Source of the DNA: Blastococcus saxobsidens DD2
GTDB taxonomy: Bacteria; Actinomycetota; Actinomycetes; Mycobacteriales; Geodermatophilaceae
Length of the DNA: 64,000 bases
Assembly (NCBI RefSeq): GCF_000284015.1
Contig: NC_016943.1
Span: forward strand, 1,901,541-1,965,540
Reading direction: 5' to 3'
Shown: positions 27,712-35,790 of the stretch, one piece after another
Numbering within the stretch: the first letter of the stretch is position 1
Layout of the letters: every line of letters starts with the position of its first letter
Notes under the pieces: generated by a model
Databases searched by the model: none
What the model was told of the DNA's origin: nothing
What the model saw: only the letters and a program-made list of their open reading frames with translations
Translations under genes and position numbers: made by a program

Positions 27712-28679
27712 GCTTCCGCAGCAGGTCCCACGACGAGCGCGGTGCCACCGCGGTCCTGGTGGCCCTGCTCATGGTCCCGCTGATCGGCTTCGCGGCCCTC
27801 GCGGTCGACATCGCCGCCGTCTACTCCGAGCGCCAGCAGTTGCAGAACGGCGCCGACGCCGCCGCGCTGGCCATTGCCCATGACTGCGCCAAAGGTCTGC
27901 CTAACTGCAGTGCGTACCAAGTCACCGCCGATGATTTGACCACCGCCAACTACGACGAGGCCGGCTCCGTCCAGGGCGCCGCCACGGTGGACCTCGACCT
28001 GGCCGCTCAGGAGGTCACGGTCACCAACCCGGGCACGCAGGGCCACTGGTTCGCCCCGGTTCTCGGCGAGGACTCGACGACCGTGAGCGCCAGCGCCACC
28101 GTGCAGTGGGGCAACCCCGGCAGCGGCACCGCCGTCCTTCCCCTGGCCTTCTCCAAGTGCGCCTTTGACGCTGTGACCGGCGGAGGGGCGCCCACGGGAG
28201 ACATGCCCGTGACCGTGACCCTGCCGAAGAAGGCCGACGACGGGTGCACCGGCTCCTCCGGCAATCCCATGCCGGGCGCCTTCGCTTGGTTGCTCACCGA
28301 CCCGGACGTCTGCCGGGCCACCACCGACATCGACGAGACGGTCGCTTCGGACCCGGGCAACAGCGTCCCCGACGAGTGCACCAACGAGTACTTCCAGAAC
28401 CTGCTGGGGAAGACCGTCCTCCTGCCCATCTACGAGGACGTCTCGGGAACCGGCGCCGGGGCCGAGTACACCATCAGCGGCTACGCCGCCTTCACGATCA
28501 CCGGCTACGACTTCGCCAGCAAGTACACGAGCAGCCCGGCGCCCGACTGCGGCGGCCCCGGGAGCAGCGGCCGGTGCATCGCCGGCTTCTTCACCGAGTA
28601 CGTCGACTCGTCCGGCGAGTTCACGCCCGATCCGGCCGCGCCGGACCTCGGTGCGACGACCGTCCGGCTCATCGCCTGA
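27699..28679 (+). CDS. TadG-like pilus assembly protein, copy 2
   Basis: A 326-residue counterpart of the protein at 19202. HDERG-ATAVLVALLMVPLIGFAALAVDIAAVYSERQQLQNGADAAALAIAHDCA gives the TadG N-terminus. The outer domain shares the order HWFAPVLGEDSTTVSA, GTAVLPLAFSKC and the FTEYVD...LGATTVRLIA ending with copy 1, while the middle has diverged strongly, as expected for a surface-exposed part. Confidence 0.87.
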   Translation: MRRLSFRSRSHDERGATAVLVALLMVPLIGFAALAVDIAAVYSERQQLQNGADAAALAIAHDCAKGLPNCSAYQVTADDLTTANYDEAGSVQGAATVDLDLAAQEVTVTNPGTQGHWFAPVLGEDSTTVSASATVQWGNPGSGTAVLPLAFSKCAFDAVTGGGAPTGDMPVTVTLPKKADDGCTGSSGNPMPGAFAWLLTDPDVCRATTDIDETVASDPGNSVPDECTNEYFQNLLGKTVLLPIYEDVSGTGAGAEYTISGYAAFTITGYDFASKYTSSPAPDCGGPGSSGRCIAGFFTEYVDSSGEFTPDPAAPDLGATTVRLIA

Positions 28680-28707
28680 TTTTCCAAGTCATCCACTGGG
28701 GGGAACA

Positions 28708-29511
28708 GTGAACCGCCGAATCATCGCCGCTCTCGCGGCGTTGGCGCTGGCAATCGTGGGCACCGTCGTGCTGGTGTCCTACGTGCGCGGCGCCGACGCC
28801 CGGGCGCTGAAGGGCGTCGAGACGACCGCCGTCCTCGTCGTCACCCGTCCGATCACCGAGGGGACGCCGGCCGGCGAGCTGGCGGACTCCGTCCGGCTCG
28901 AGCAGGTGCCCAACAAGGTGCTCGCCGCCGGCACGGTCAACGACCTGACCGACCTCGGTGAGCGCGTGGCCACCGTGGACCTGCAGCCGGGGGAGCAGGT
29001 GCTGGCCAGCCGCTTCGCCGACGAGTCAAGCCTGCTGCCCGCCGGCATCGTCGAGCCGGAGCCCGGTGACTCCGAGGTCAGCGTGCTGCTAGAGCCGCAG
29101 CGCGCGGTGGGCGGCCGCCTGGCCGCCGGCGACGAGATCGGCGTCTACATCTCCATGGACCTCGAGGCCAACATCGACGAGGACCCCGAGGACGAGCAGA
29201 TCGGCACCACGCACGCCACCCTGCACGGCGTCCTCGTCACCCAGGTGCAGGGTGCCCCCGCACGGACGGCGCCCGGCAATGCCGAGACCGCCTCGACCGG
29301 GACCGCCGCTCCGTCGGGGAGCGTGATGGTCACCCTTGCGCTGCCCGCACGAGAAGCAGAGCAGGTGGTGTTCGCCATGGAACACGGCAGCGTTTGGCTC
29401 ACCCTGGAGCCCGAGGGTGCGGACACCTCCGGCACCCGGATTGTCACGCAGAACGACGTGTACGGCGACGCGGTTCTCGGCCGGGTCTCCGCGGGGGGTG
29501 TCGACGAGTGA
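28708..29511 (+). CDS. cpaB: CpaB/RcpC-like Flp pilus protein, copy 2
   Basis: A 267-residue protein with an N-terminal helix, YVRGADARALKGVETTAVLVVTRPITEGTPAGEL and VATVDLQPGEQVLASRF as in copy 1, followed by EPQRAVGGRLAAGDEIGVYI. It has an acidic insert (residues about 150-165, LEANIDEDPEDEQ) that copy 1 lacks. GTG 28708 follows GGGGGGAA. It overlaps cpaE copy 2 by GTGA. Confidence 0.9.
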   Translation: MNRRIIAALAALALAIVGTVVLVSYVRGADARALKGVETTAVLVVTRPITEGTPAGELADSVRLEQVPNKVLAAGTVNDLTDLGERVATVDLQPGEQVLASRFADESSLLPAGIVEPEPGDSEVSVLLEPQRAVGGRLAAGDEIGVYISMDLEANIDEDPEDEQIGTTHATLHGVLVTQVQGAPARTAPGNAETASTGTAAPSGSVMVTLALPAREAEQVVFAMEHGSVWLTLEPEGADTSGTRIVTQNDVYGDAVLGRVSAGGVDE

Positions 29512-30695
29512 GCGGCGTCGTCCTCGCCGGCGGGACACCGGACCTCGCCGCCCGCCTGCAGGCCGTCCACCCCCAGGTGGAGGTTCTGCCTCCGGGCCGG
29601 CTGCCCACCGAGCCGCTGCGGCTCTTCGAGCTGCTGCACGGCGACCTGCCCGAGGTCGTCGTCCTCGGCCCGGCCGCGCCGCTGGCCGACATCCTCGAGC
29701 TCGCCGGCCGGCTGGACGCCGCATGGCACGGCGTGGCGGTGGTGCTGGCCGCGGCGCCGCCCGCGGCCGCGCTGCCGGACCTCATGCGTGCCGGGGTTCG
29801 TGAGCTGGTGGCGCCGGACGCCGAGGCAGCGGAGCTGGCCGCAGCCGTCGGTCGGGCCGGGGAAGCCGCCCTGGCCCGCCGGCAGGCCCTGCGCCCGGTC
29901 ACCGCCGGCCCGACGGCGCCCGGCCGGGTCGTCGCCGTGGTCTCACCCAAGGGCGGGGTCGGCAAGACGACGGTCGCGACCAACCTCGCGGTCGGCCTGG
30001 CCGCCGCCGCGCCGCAGTCCACCGTGGTGGTCGACCTGGACGTGCAGTTCGGCGACGTGGCCACCGCACTCGGCCTCGCGCCGGAGTACACGCTGCCCGA
30101 TGCGGTGTCCGCGCGGGCCAGCGAGGACTCCATGGTCCTCAAGACCTTCCTCACCCAGCACGCGAGCGGGCTGTTCGCCGTCTGCGGATCGGACTCCCCG
30201 GCCGCCGGCGACGCCGTCACGGGCGAGGACGTCAGCCGGTTGCTGGCCTCCATGGCCCGGCAGTTCCGCTACGTGGTGGTCGACACCGCGCCGGGCCTGT
30301 CCGACCAGACGCTGGCCGCCATCGACCGCGCCACCGACGTCGTCCTGCTGAGCAGCATGGACGTCCCGGGCGTCCGCGGGCTGCGCAAGGAGATCGACGT
30401 CCTCACCGAGTTCGGGCTGATGCCGGCCGGGCGGCACGTGGTTCTGAACCTGGCCGAGCCGAAGAGCGGGCTGGCCCGGGCCGACGTCGAGCGGGCCCTG
30501 GGCACCCCGGTCGACGTGGTGCTGCCGCGCTCGGCCACGGTGCCAGCGTCGACCAACGCCGGCGTGCCGCTGCTGCTCGGCGACGCCCGGCGGGACCCGG
30601 CGACCCGGGAGATGCGCCGGCTGCTCGAACGCTTCGTGCCCGCGCCCGTGGTTCCCCGCGGGCGGGGCTGGACGCGCCAGCGGAAGGCCTCCTGA
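29508..30695 (+). CDS. cpaE: CpaE-like ATPase, copy 2
   Basis: A 395-residue counterpart of copy 1: a receiver-like N-terminal domain, then a MinD-type ATPase with KGGVGKTT at 148-155, VVVDLDVQFGD and VVVDTAPGL. The ATPase half is close to copy 1 while the first 130 residues are much less so, hinting that the N-terminal domain sets partner choice. It is coupled to its neighbours at both ends. Confidence 0.92.
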   Translation: MSGVVLAGGTPDLAARLQAVHPQVEVLPPGRLPTEPLRLFELLHGDLPEVVVLGPAAPLADILELAGRLDAAWHGVAVVLAAAPPAAALPDLMRAGVRELVAPDAEAAELAAAVGRAGEAALARRQALRPVTAGPTAPGRVVAVVSPKGGVGKTTVATNLAVGLAAAAPQSTVVVDLDVQFGDVATALGLAPEYTLPDAVSARASEDSMVLKTFLTQHASGLFAVCGSDSPAAGDAVTGEDVSRLLASMARQFRYVVVDTAPGLSDQTLAAIDRATDVVLLSSMDVPGVRGLRKEIDVLTEFGLMPAGRHVVLNLAEPKSGLARADVERALGTPVDVVLPRSATVPASTNAGVPLLLGDARRDPATREMRRLLERFVPAPVVPRGRGWTRQRKAS

Positions 30696-32125
30696 TGGGC
30701 CTCGCCGAGCGGCTCCAGGCCGCCCGGGTCGCCGACACCGCGTCCCCGGCCGCCCCCGCGGAGAAGCCCGCTCCGGTGCCGGCACCGCGCGTGGTGCCGC
30801 GCCCGAGCGCAGCGGCCGCGCCGGCCACCGACGCGCTGACCCGGCTGAAGGACCGGGTCGCCGGCGCGCTGTTCGAGCGCATGGGTGCCCGGCTCAACGA
30901 CCCCTCCCTCTCGGAGGAGCAGCTGCGGGTCGTCGTCCTCGCGGAACTTGACGACGTCGTCGAGGAGGAGCGGGTTCCGCTCAGCACCGAGGAACGGGCG
31001 CGGCTGACCGCCGAGCTGGCCGACGACGTGCTCGGGTTCGGGCCGCTCCAGCGGCTCCTGGACGACCCCACCGTCACCGAGATCATGTGCAACGGCCCGG
31101 AGATGATCTACGTCGAGCGCTCCGGCCGGCTGGAGCGGGCGCCCGCGCGATTCGCCTCCGAGGACCACCTGCGCCGGGTGATCGACCGGATCGTGTCGAA
31201 GGTGGGCCGCCGGATCGACGAGTCGAGCCCGCTGGTCGACGCCCGGCTGGCCGACGGCTCCCGCGTGAACGCGATCATCCCGCCGCTGGCCTTCAGCGGG
31301 TCGACGCTCACCATCCGGAAGTTCGCCAAGGACCCGTTCACCGTCGAGGACCTGATCGGTTTCGGCACCTTGTCGCCGGAGATGGTGGAGCTGCTGCACG
31401 CCTGCGTCGAGGCGCGGCTGAACATCATCGTCTCGGGCGGCACCGGCACCGGGAAGACGACGCTGCTCAACGTGCTCTCGTCGTTCATCCCCGAGGGCGA
31501 GCGGATCGTCACGATCGAGGACGCCGTCGAGCTCCAGCTGCGGCAGGAGCACCAGGTGCGCCTGGAGTCCCGGCCGCCGAACATCGAGGGCAAGGGCGCG
31601 ATCACCATCCGCGACCTGGTGCGCAACTCCCTCCGCATGCGGCCGGACCGGATCGTCGTCGGAGAGGTCCGCGGTGGCGAGTCGCTGGACATGCTGCAGG
31701 CGATGAACACCGGTCACGAGGGCTCGCTGTCGACGGTGCACGCCAACACGCCGCGGGACGCGATCTCGCGCCTGGAGACCCTGGTGCTGATGGCCGGCAT
31801 GGACCTGCCGCTGCGGGCGATCCGGGAGCAGATCGCCTCCGCCGTCGACGTCGTGGTGCACCTGACCCGGCTGCGCGACGGCACCCGCCGGGTCACCCAC
31901 GTCACCGAGGTGCAGGGCATGGAGGGCGAGACCGTCACCCTCCAGGACGCCTTCCTCTTCGACTACTCCGCCGGCGTGGATCCCGCCACGGGCCGCTTCC
32001 TCGGCCGGCCGGTGCCCACCGGGGTGCGGCCGCGCTTCACCGACCGCTTCGACGAACTCGGCATCCGGGTCTCACCCGCGTTGTTCGGCATGCCGGCCGG
32101 CGCGGTCGTCGGGAGCTGGCGATGA
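30695..32125 (+). CDS. cpaF: CpaF/TadA secretion ATPase, copy 2
   Basis: A 476-residue secretion ATPase. Walker A GGTGTGKTT at 248-256, Asp box TIEDAVELQL, Walker B VVGEVRGGE and His box GSLSTVHANT are all standard. The protein is nearly collinear with copy 1 and differs mainly in the shorter Pro/Ala N-terminus. Codon use is uniformly GC3-rich, unlike copy 1. The ATG shares its A with the cpaE stop (TGATG). Confidence 0.95.
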   Translation: MGLAERLQAARVADTASPAAPAEKPAPVPAPRVVPRPSAAAAPATDALTRLKDRVAGALFERMGARLNDPSLSEEQLRVVVLAELDDVVEEERVPLSTEERARLTAELADDVLGFGPLQRLLDDPTVTEIMCNGPEMIYVERSGRLERAPARFASEDHLRRVIDRIVSKVGRRIDESSPLVDARLADGSRVNAIIPPLAFSGSTLTIRKFAKDPFTVEDLIGFGTLSPEMVELLHACVEARLNIIVSGGTGTGKTTLLNVLSSFIPEGERIVTIEDAVELQLRQEHQVRLESRPPNIEGKGAITIRDLVRNSLRMRPDRIVVGEVRGGESLDMLQAMNTGHEGSLSTVHANTPRDAISRLETLVLMAGMDLPLRAIREQIASAVDVVVHLTRLRDGTRRVTHVTEVQGMEGETVTLQDAFLFDYSAGVDPATGRFLGRPVPTGVRPRFTDRFDELGIRVSPALFGMPAGAVVGSWR

Positions 32126-33063
32126 GCGGCACCCTCGCCCTGCTGCTCGGCGCGGGCGCGGCGACGGGCGCGCTCCTGCTCGCCGTGGTGGCCCTCGTGC
32201 CGCCGGCCGCGCGGGTGCCGCTGGCGCGGCTTGACCCCAGCGTTCCACCGGCGCCGACCCTGCTCACCAGGATGACCGACCAGGCCCAGGGCGGTGTCGA
32301 GCAGGTCCTCGTCCGGCGGGGATGGGTGTCCGGCGTGGCCGGCGCACTCGCTGCGGCCGGCGTGCGGTTCGGCGCGGCGGAGTTCGGCCTCCTGGTCGCC
32401 GCCGGCAGCATCGTCGCCGGGGCGGTGGGCCTGCTGCTGGCGAACCTGGTGGTGGCGCTGCTGTTCGCCGTCGTCGTCCCGGTGCTCGCCCGGGTCCTGC
32501 TGGGCGTGCTGGCCGGCCGGCGCCGGGCCGCGTTCGCCGATCAGTTCAGCGACTCGCTGCAGCTGATGGCCAGCAGCCTGCGTGCCGGGCACAGCCTGCT
32601 GCGGGCGATCGACTCGGTCGCCACCGAGGCCCCGGCACCGACCTCGGAGGAGTTCGCCCGGATCGTCAACGAGACCCGCGTGGGCCGCGATCTCGACACC
32701 GCGCTGCGCGAGGTCGCCGACCGGATGGGCAGCGAGGACTTCGCCTGGGTGGCCCAGGCCATTGCCATCCAGCGGACCGTCGGCGGCAACCTCGCCGAGG
32801 TACTCGACACGGTGGGCCACACCATCCGGGAGCGGAACGCGATCCGCCGCCAGGTGAAGGCGCTGTCGGCCGAGGGCCGGCTCTCCGCGTACGTGCTCAT
32901 GGCCCTGCCGATCGGCCTCTTCCTCTTCCTGATGGCCATCCGGCCCGAGTACATGGGCCGGCTGACCCAGACGCCGATCGGCTGGGCGATGCTCGGCGGC
33001 GCTGTCCTGCTGCTCACCGGCGGCGGCTTCTGGTTGCGCCAGACCGTGCGCATCACCTTCTGA
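32122..33063 (+). CDS. tadB: TadB-like platform protein, copy 2
   Basis: A 313-residue F-domain membrane protein. The central soluble part (FADQFSDSLQLMASSLRAGHS, SEEFARIVNETRVGRDL, IAIQRTVGGNLAEVLDTVGHTIRERN) is almost the same as in copy 1, while the first membrane region differs. Starts by ATGA overlap with cpaF. Confidence 0.92.
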   Translation: MSGTLALLLGAGAATGALLLAVVALVPPAARVPLARLDPSVPPAPTLLTRMTDQAQGGVEQVLVRRGWVSGVAGALAAAGVRFGAAEFGLLVAAGSIVAGAVGLLLANLVVALLFAVVVPVLARVLLGVLAGRRRAAFADQFSDSLQLMASSLRAGHSLLRAIDSVATEAPAPTSEEFARIVNETRVGRDLDTALREVADRMGSEDFAWVAQAIAIQRTVGGNLAEVLDTVGHTIRERNAIRRQVKALSAEGRLSAYVLMALPIGLFLFLMAIRPEYMGRLTQTPIGWAMLGGAVLLLTGGGFWLRQTVRITF

Positions 33064-33072
33064 GGAGGATCC

Positions 33073-33957
33073 GTGTTCACTCTCTACGGTGCGGCCTTCC
33101 TCGTGGTCGCCGCTGTCCTGCTGCTGGGCTGGGCCGTGCTCGCCCGGCCTGATGCGGCCGTGGCCGCAACCCAGGCCAACCTCCTGCGCGGCCTGCCGCA
33201 GGCCGCCGGGCCGGTCGTCGCCGCCCCCCGCCGGAGTTCGGCGACCTCCCTCGTCGGGCTGCTCACGCCGGGAGGCACGACTGCCCGCCTGCAGCGACTG
33301 GTGGCCCGGGCCGGGTACCCGGCCGAGTGGCCGGTGCAGAAGCTGCTGGCCGCCAAGCTCGTCCTGCTGGCGATCACGGTGGCCCTCGGCTTCCTGTTCC
33401 TCACCGGCTCACCCGGCGTCATCGGATGGCTGCTCGTCGCGTTCTTCGCCGTCCTCGCCTACTTCGTGCCCGAGTTGCTCCTGCACAGCCGGGGCCAGGA
33501 GCGGCAGCAGAAGATCGCCGTCGAGCTGGCCGACACCCTCGACCAGATGACGATCGCGGTGGAGGCCGGGCTCGGCTTCGAGTCGGCGATGTCCCAGGCG
33601 GCCCGGAACGGCAAGGGCCCGCTCGCCGAGGAGCTCGTGCGGACGCTGCAGGACATCGGGGTCGGTCAGCCCCGCCGCGACGCCTACCTGGCGCTGGCCG
33701 AGCGCACGCAGGTCGAGGATCTCGGCCGGTTCGTCCGCGCGGTCCTGCAGGCCGACGCCTACGGGGTCTCCATCGCCGACGTGCTGCGCACCCAGGCGGG
33801 CGAGATGCGGCTCAAGCGCCGCCAGCGGGCCGAGGAGAAGGCGATGAAGATCCCGGTCAAGGTGATCTTCCCCCTGATCCTGTTCATCCTGCCGGCGCTG
33901 TTCATCGTCGTCATGGGACCCGCGGTCATCGACATCATGGGGGCGTTCTCCCGATGA
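33073..33957 (+). CDS. tadC: TadC-like platform protein, copy 2
   Basis: A 294-residue F-domain membrane protein matching copy 1 through LADTLDQMTIAVEAGLGFE and the KVIFPLILFILPALFIVVMGP end. GTG 33073 has AGGAGG at 33063-33068. The stop overlaps the OmpA-type lipoprotein start (ATGA), so that gene belongs to the copy 2 operon. Confidence 0.92.
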   Translation: MFTLYGAAFLVVAAVLLLGWAVLARPDAAVAATQANLLRGLPQAAGPVVAAPRRSSATSLVGLLTPGGTTARLQRLVARAGYPAEWPVQKLLAAKLVLLAITVALGFLFLTGSPGVIGWLLVAFFAVLAYFVPELLLHSRGQERQQKIAVELADTLDQMTIAVEAGLGFESAMSQAARNGKGPLAEELVRTLQDIGVGQPRRDAYLALAERTQVEDLGRFVRAVLQADAYGVSIADVLRTQAGEMRLKRRQRAEEKAMKIPVKVIFPLILFILPALFIVVMGPAVIDIMGAFSR

Positions 33958-35147
33958 GGCGCGCCGGCGGATCCAGGACGGGGCCGGCCCTCGTGCGGCG
34001 GCTGCTGGCCGCGGCCGGTGCCCTCGTCGTCAGCACGGCGGTGGCCGGCTGCGCGGACGTCCCACCGGGCGAGCCCACCGGCGCGCTGGCGGTGGTCGTC
34101 GGCGCGCGCAGCAACATGCCTCCCGTGGACCTCGACGGCGTCGCCGGCCAGGTCCTGGGAAATGCCGTGGACACGCAGGCCCGGGTGTCCTTCGTGGTGG
34201 CCGACGGCGCTCCGTTCGTGCTCGCCACCACGCAGCTGGAGACCGTGGGGGAGGACAGCGCGGCCTGGCAGGCGAGCGAGGCAGAGAACCTGCAGCAGCT
34301 CAGGAACTCCATCGCCTCGGCGGCGGCCAGGAGCCCCGAGGCCGACCTGCTCGCCGCGCTGGGGATGGCCGCCGGGGAAATCGCGTCCGCACCGGGCAAG
34401 CGGGTCGTCCTGGTGGCCGACTCGGGCCTGTCCACGGCCGGGCCGCTGGACTTCCGGCGGCCGGGTCTGCTCGACGCCGACCCGGGTGACGTCGTCGCCA
34501 GCCTGCAGGCCGCCGGCTCTCTCCCGGACCTCCGCGGGGTGCACCTGGTCTTCCAGGGCCTCGGGGACACCGCCGCTCCGCAGCCCGCCCTGTCCGGGGT
34601 CACCCGCGACCAGCTCGTCGAGCTGTGGACCGCGATCGGCCTCGCCGCCGGTGCGCTCGACGTGAACGTCGAGCGGTCACCCCTGGAGGGAGAGCCCGCA
34701 CCGGGCTTTCCCCCGGTGAGCGTGGTCAGCCCGGGCGGCGGGCTCACCTGCACGGCGAACACCGTGGTCCTGGGCGGCGGCGACGTCTCGTTCCAGGCCG
34801 ACACCGCGGCGTTCCAGGACGCCGCCGCCGCGGCGGCGAAGCTGCAGCCGATCGCCGACCGGATGCAAGCCGCCGGCGTCACTGCAACGCTGACCGGGAC
34901 GACCGCCGACGTCGGGGACGAGGAAGGGCAGCGGCAGCTCAGCGAGCAGCGTGCCCAGGCCGTCGCCGATCTCCTGGGCGGACTGGGGGTGCCGGCCGAG
35001 CGCATGACCGTCGTGGGGCTTGGCAGCGACTTCCCCGGCTACGTCCAGGACCGGGACGGGAGCGGCACGCTGGACCCAGCGGCGGCTGCGCAGAACCGGA
35101 AGGTCACCATCGAGCTCGTCGGGGCCGGCCCGGCAGTCTGCGCGTAG
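33954..35147 (+). CDS. OmpA-domain lipoprotein at end of Tad copy 2
   Basis: A 397-residue predicted lipoprotein: basic start, hydrophobic stretch, lipobox AVAGC with Cys33. Residues about 42-240 look like a von Willebrand-like alpha/beta domain (LAVVVGARSNMPPVDL, KRVVLVADSG, VHLVFQGLGD). Residues about 280-395 are an OmpA/Pal-type peptidoglycan-binding domain (VSFQADTAAFQDAAAAAAKLQPIADRM, LSEQRAQAVADLLGGLGV, AAAQNRKVTIELV). It probably ties the pilus base to the wall. Copy 1 has no equivalent. Confidence 0.87.
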   Translation: MRRAGGSRTGPALVRRLLAAAGALVVSTAVAGCADVPPGEPTGALAVVVGARSNMPPVDLDGVAGQVLGNAVDTQARVSFVVADGAPFVLATTQLETVGEDSAAWQASEAENLQQLRNSIASAAARSPEADLLAALGMAAGEIASAPGKRVVLVADSGLSTAGPLDFRRPGLLDADPGDVVASLQAAGSLPDLRGVHLVFQGLGDTAAPQPALSGVTRDQLVELWTAIGLAAGALDVNVERSPLEGEPAPGFPPVSVVSPGGGLTCTANTVVLGGGDVSFQADTAAFQDAAAAAAKLQPIADRMQAAGVTATLTGTTADVGDEEGQRQLSEQRAQAVADLLGGLGVPAERMTVVGLGSDFPGYVQDRDGSGTLDPAAAAQNRKVTIELVGAGPAVCA

Positions 35148-35165
35148 CCCCCGCCCCGCGCGAGG

Positions 35166-35223
35166 GCATAGGAGGCTCTGCCTATGGGATGGCGTCCGAA
35201 TCCGTAGGCATAGCCTCCTATGC
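35166..35223. terminator. Long imperfect hairpin between convergent genes
   Basis: GCATAGGAGGCT at 35166-35177 pairs exactly with AGCCTCCTATGC at 35212-35223, and the stem continues with TGCCTAT against GTAGGCA to a loop of about ten bases, some 25 pairs in all. It is A/T-richer than its surroundings. Position fits a two-way terminator, but it could be the remnant of a small repeat element. Confidence 0.55.
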
Positions 35224-35274
35224 CCGGTGGGCGCGGGGCCCGGTGGCGCGGTGGGCCCGGTGGGGGCGGGCCGG

Positions 35275-35619
35275 TCAGCCGGTCGAGCGGGGCTGGGCCG
35301 GGTTGGTCGGGTCGCCCTGCGACGGCGGGTTCATCTTCGGCCCGGTCGTCGACTCGGACACCTTGGAGCCACCCGACGCCGCCGGCGGGGCCTCGGGGGT
35401 GGGCGCGGCGGGGTCGCCATCGGAGGGCTGGGCGCCCTCGGCGAGTCCCTTCAGCCGGTGGTCCATCGCGGACACCACCTGCATGCGGTTGGCGTGGGCA
35501 CGCTCGTAGTCCAGCAGCGTCTTGAGGTCCTCGGTTCCCAGCGTGCGGATCCGGGACGTCAGCGAACCCACGGGCAGGTGGTCGTAGTCGGGCAACGGCA
35601 GATCGTCGCGCACGGTCAT
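35275..35619 (-). CDS. Small actinobacterial protein, DUF8129-like
   Basis: A 114-residue soluble protein. The first 60 residues (LPLPDYDHLPVGSLTSRIRTLGTEDLKTLLDYERAHANRMQVV) match a conserved actinobacterial small domain of unknown function that I associate with DUF8129. The rest is a Pro/Ser/Ala-rich disordered tail. GAGAGGATGAG gives a ribosome site. A stress-type promoter motif lies 38 bases upstream on its strand. Confidence 0.75.
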   Translation of the reverse strand: MTVRDDLPLPDYDHLPVGSLTSRIRTLGTEDLKTLLDYERAHANRMQVVSAMDHRLKGLAEGAQPSDGDPAAPTPEAPPAASGGSKVSESTTGPKMNPPSQGDPTNPAQPRSTG

Positions 35620-35652
35620 CGCTCATCCTCTCGAGAGGTTCTCCGGTCGGGA

Positions 35653-35716
35653 GCCGCCTACCCGGCCTCCTCGGATCCGACACCGGGTGTGAGGCCCCGG
35701 TCGGTGGGTAGGCGGC
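35653..35716. promoter_or_regulatory. Divergent pair of SigB/SigF-like promoters
   Basis: On the minus strand GTGT (35683-35680), 16 bases, then GGGTAGGCGG (35663-35654) faces the DUF8129-like gene. On the plus strand GTGT (35687-35690), 15 bases, then GGGTAGGCGG (35706-35715) faces the Balon-like gene. The two GGGTAGGCGGC boxes are exact inverted copies of each other. GNNT-N14/16-GGGTA is the known SigB/SigF-class pattern in Streptomyces and Mycobacterium. Confidence 0.55.
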
Positions 35717-35790
35717 GGTCTGCGGGAGTTGCGGCCGTCTGCCGCCCCGCCCCCGAGCACCCCGATCGACCGAGGAGTTGTCCCCCCGAC

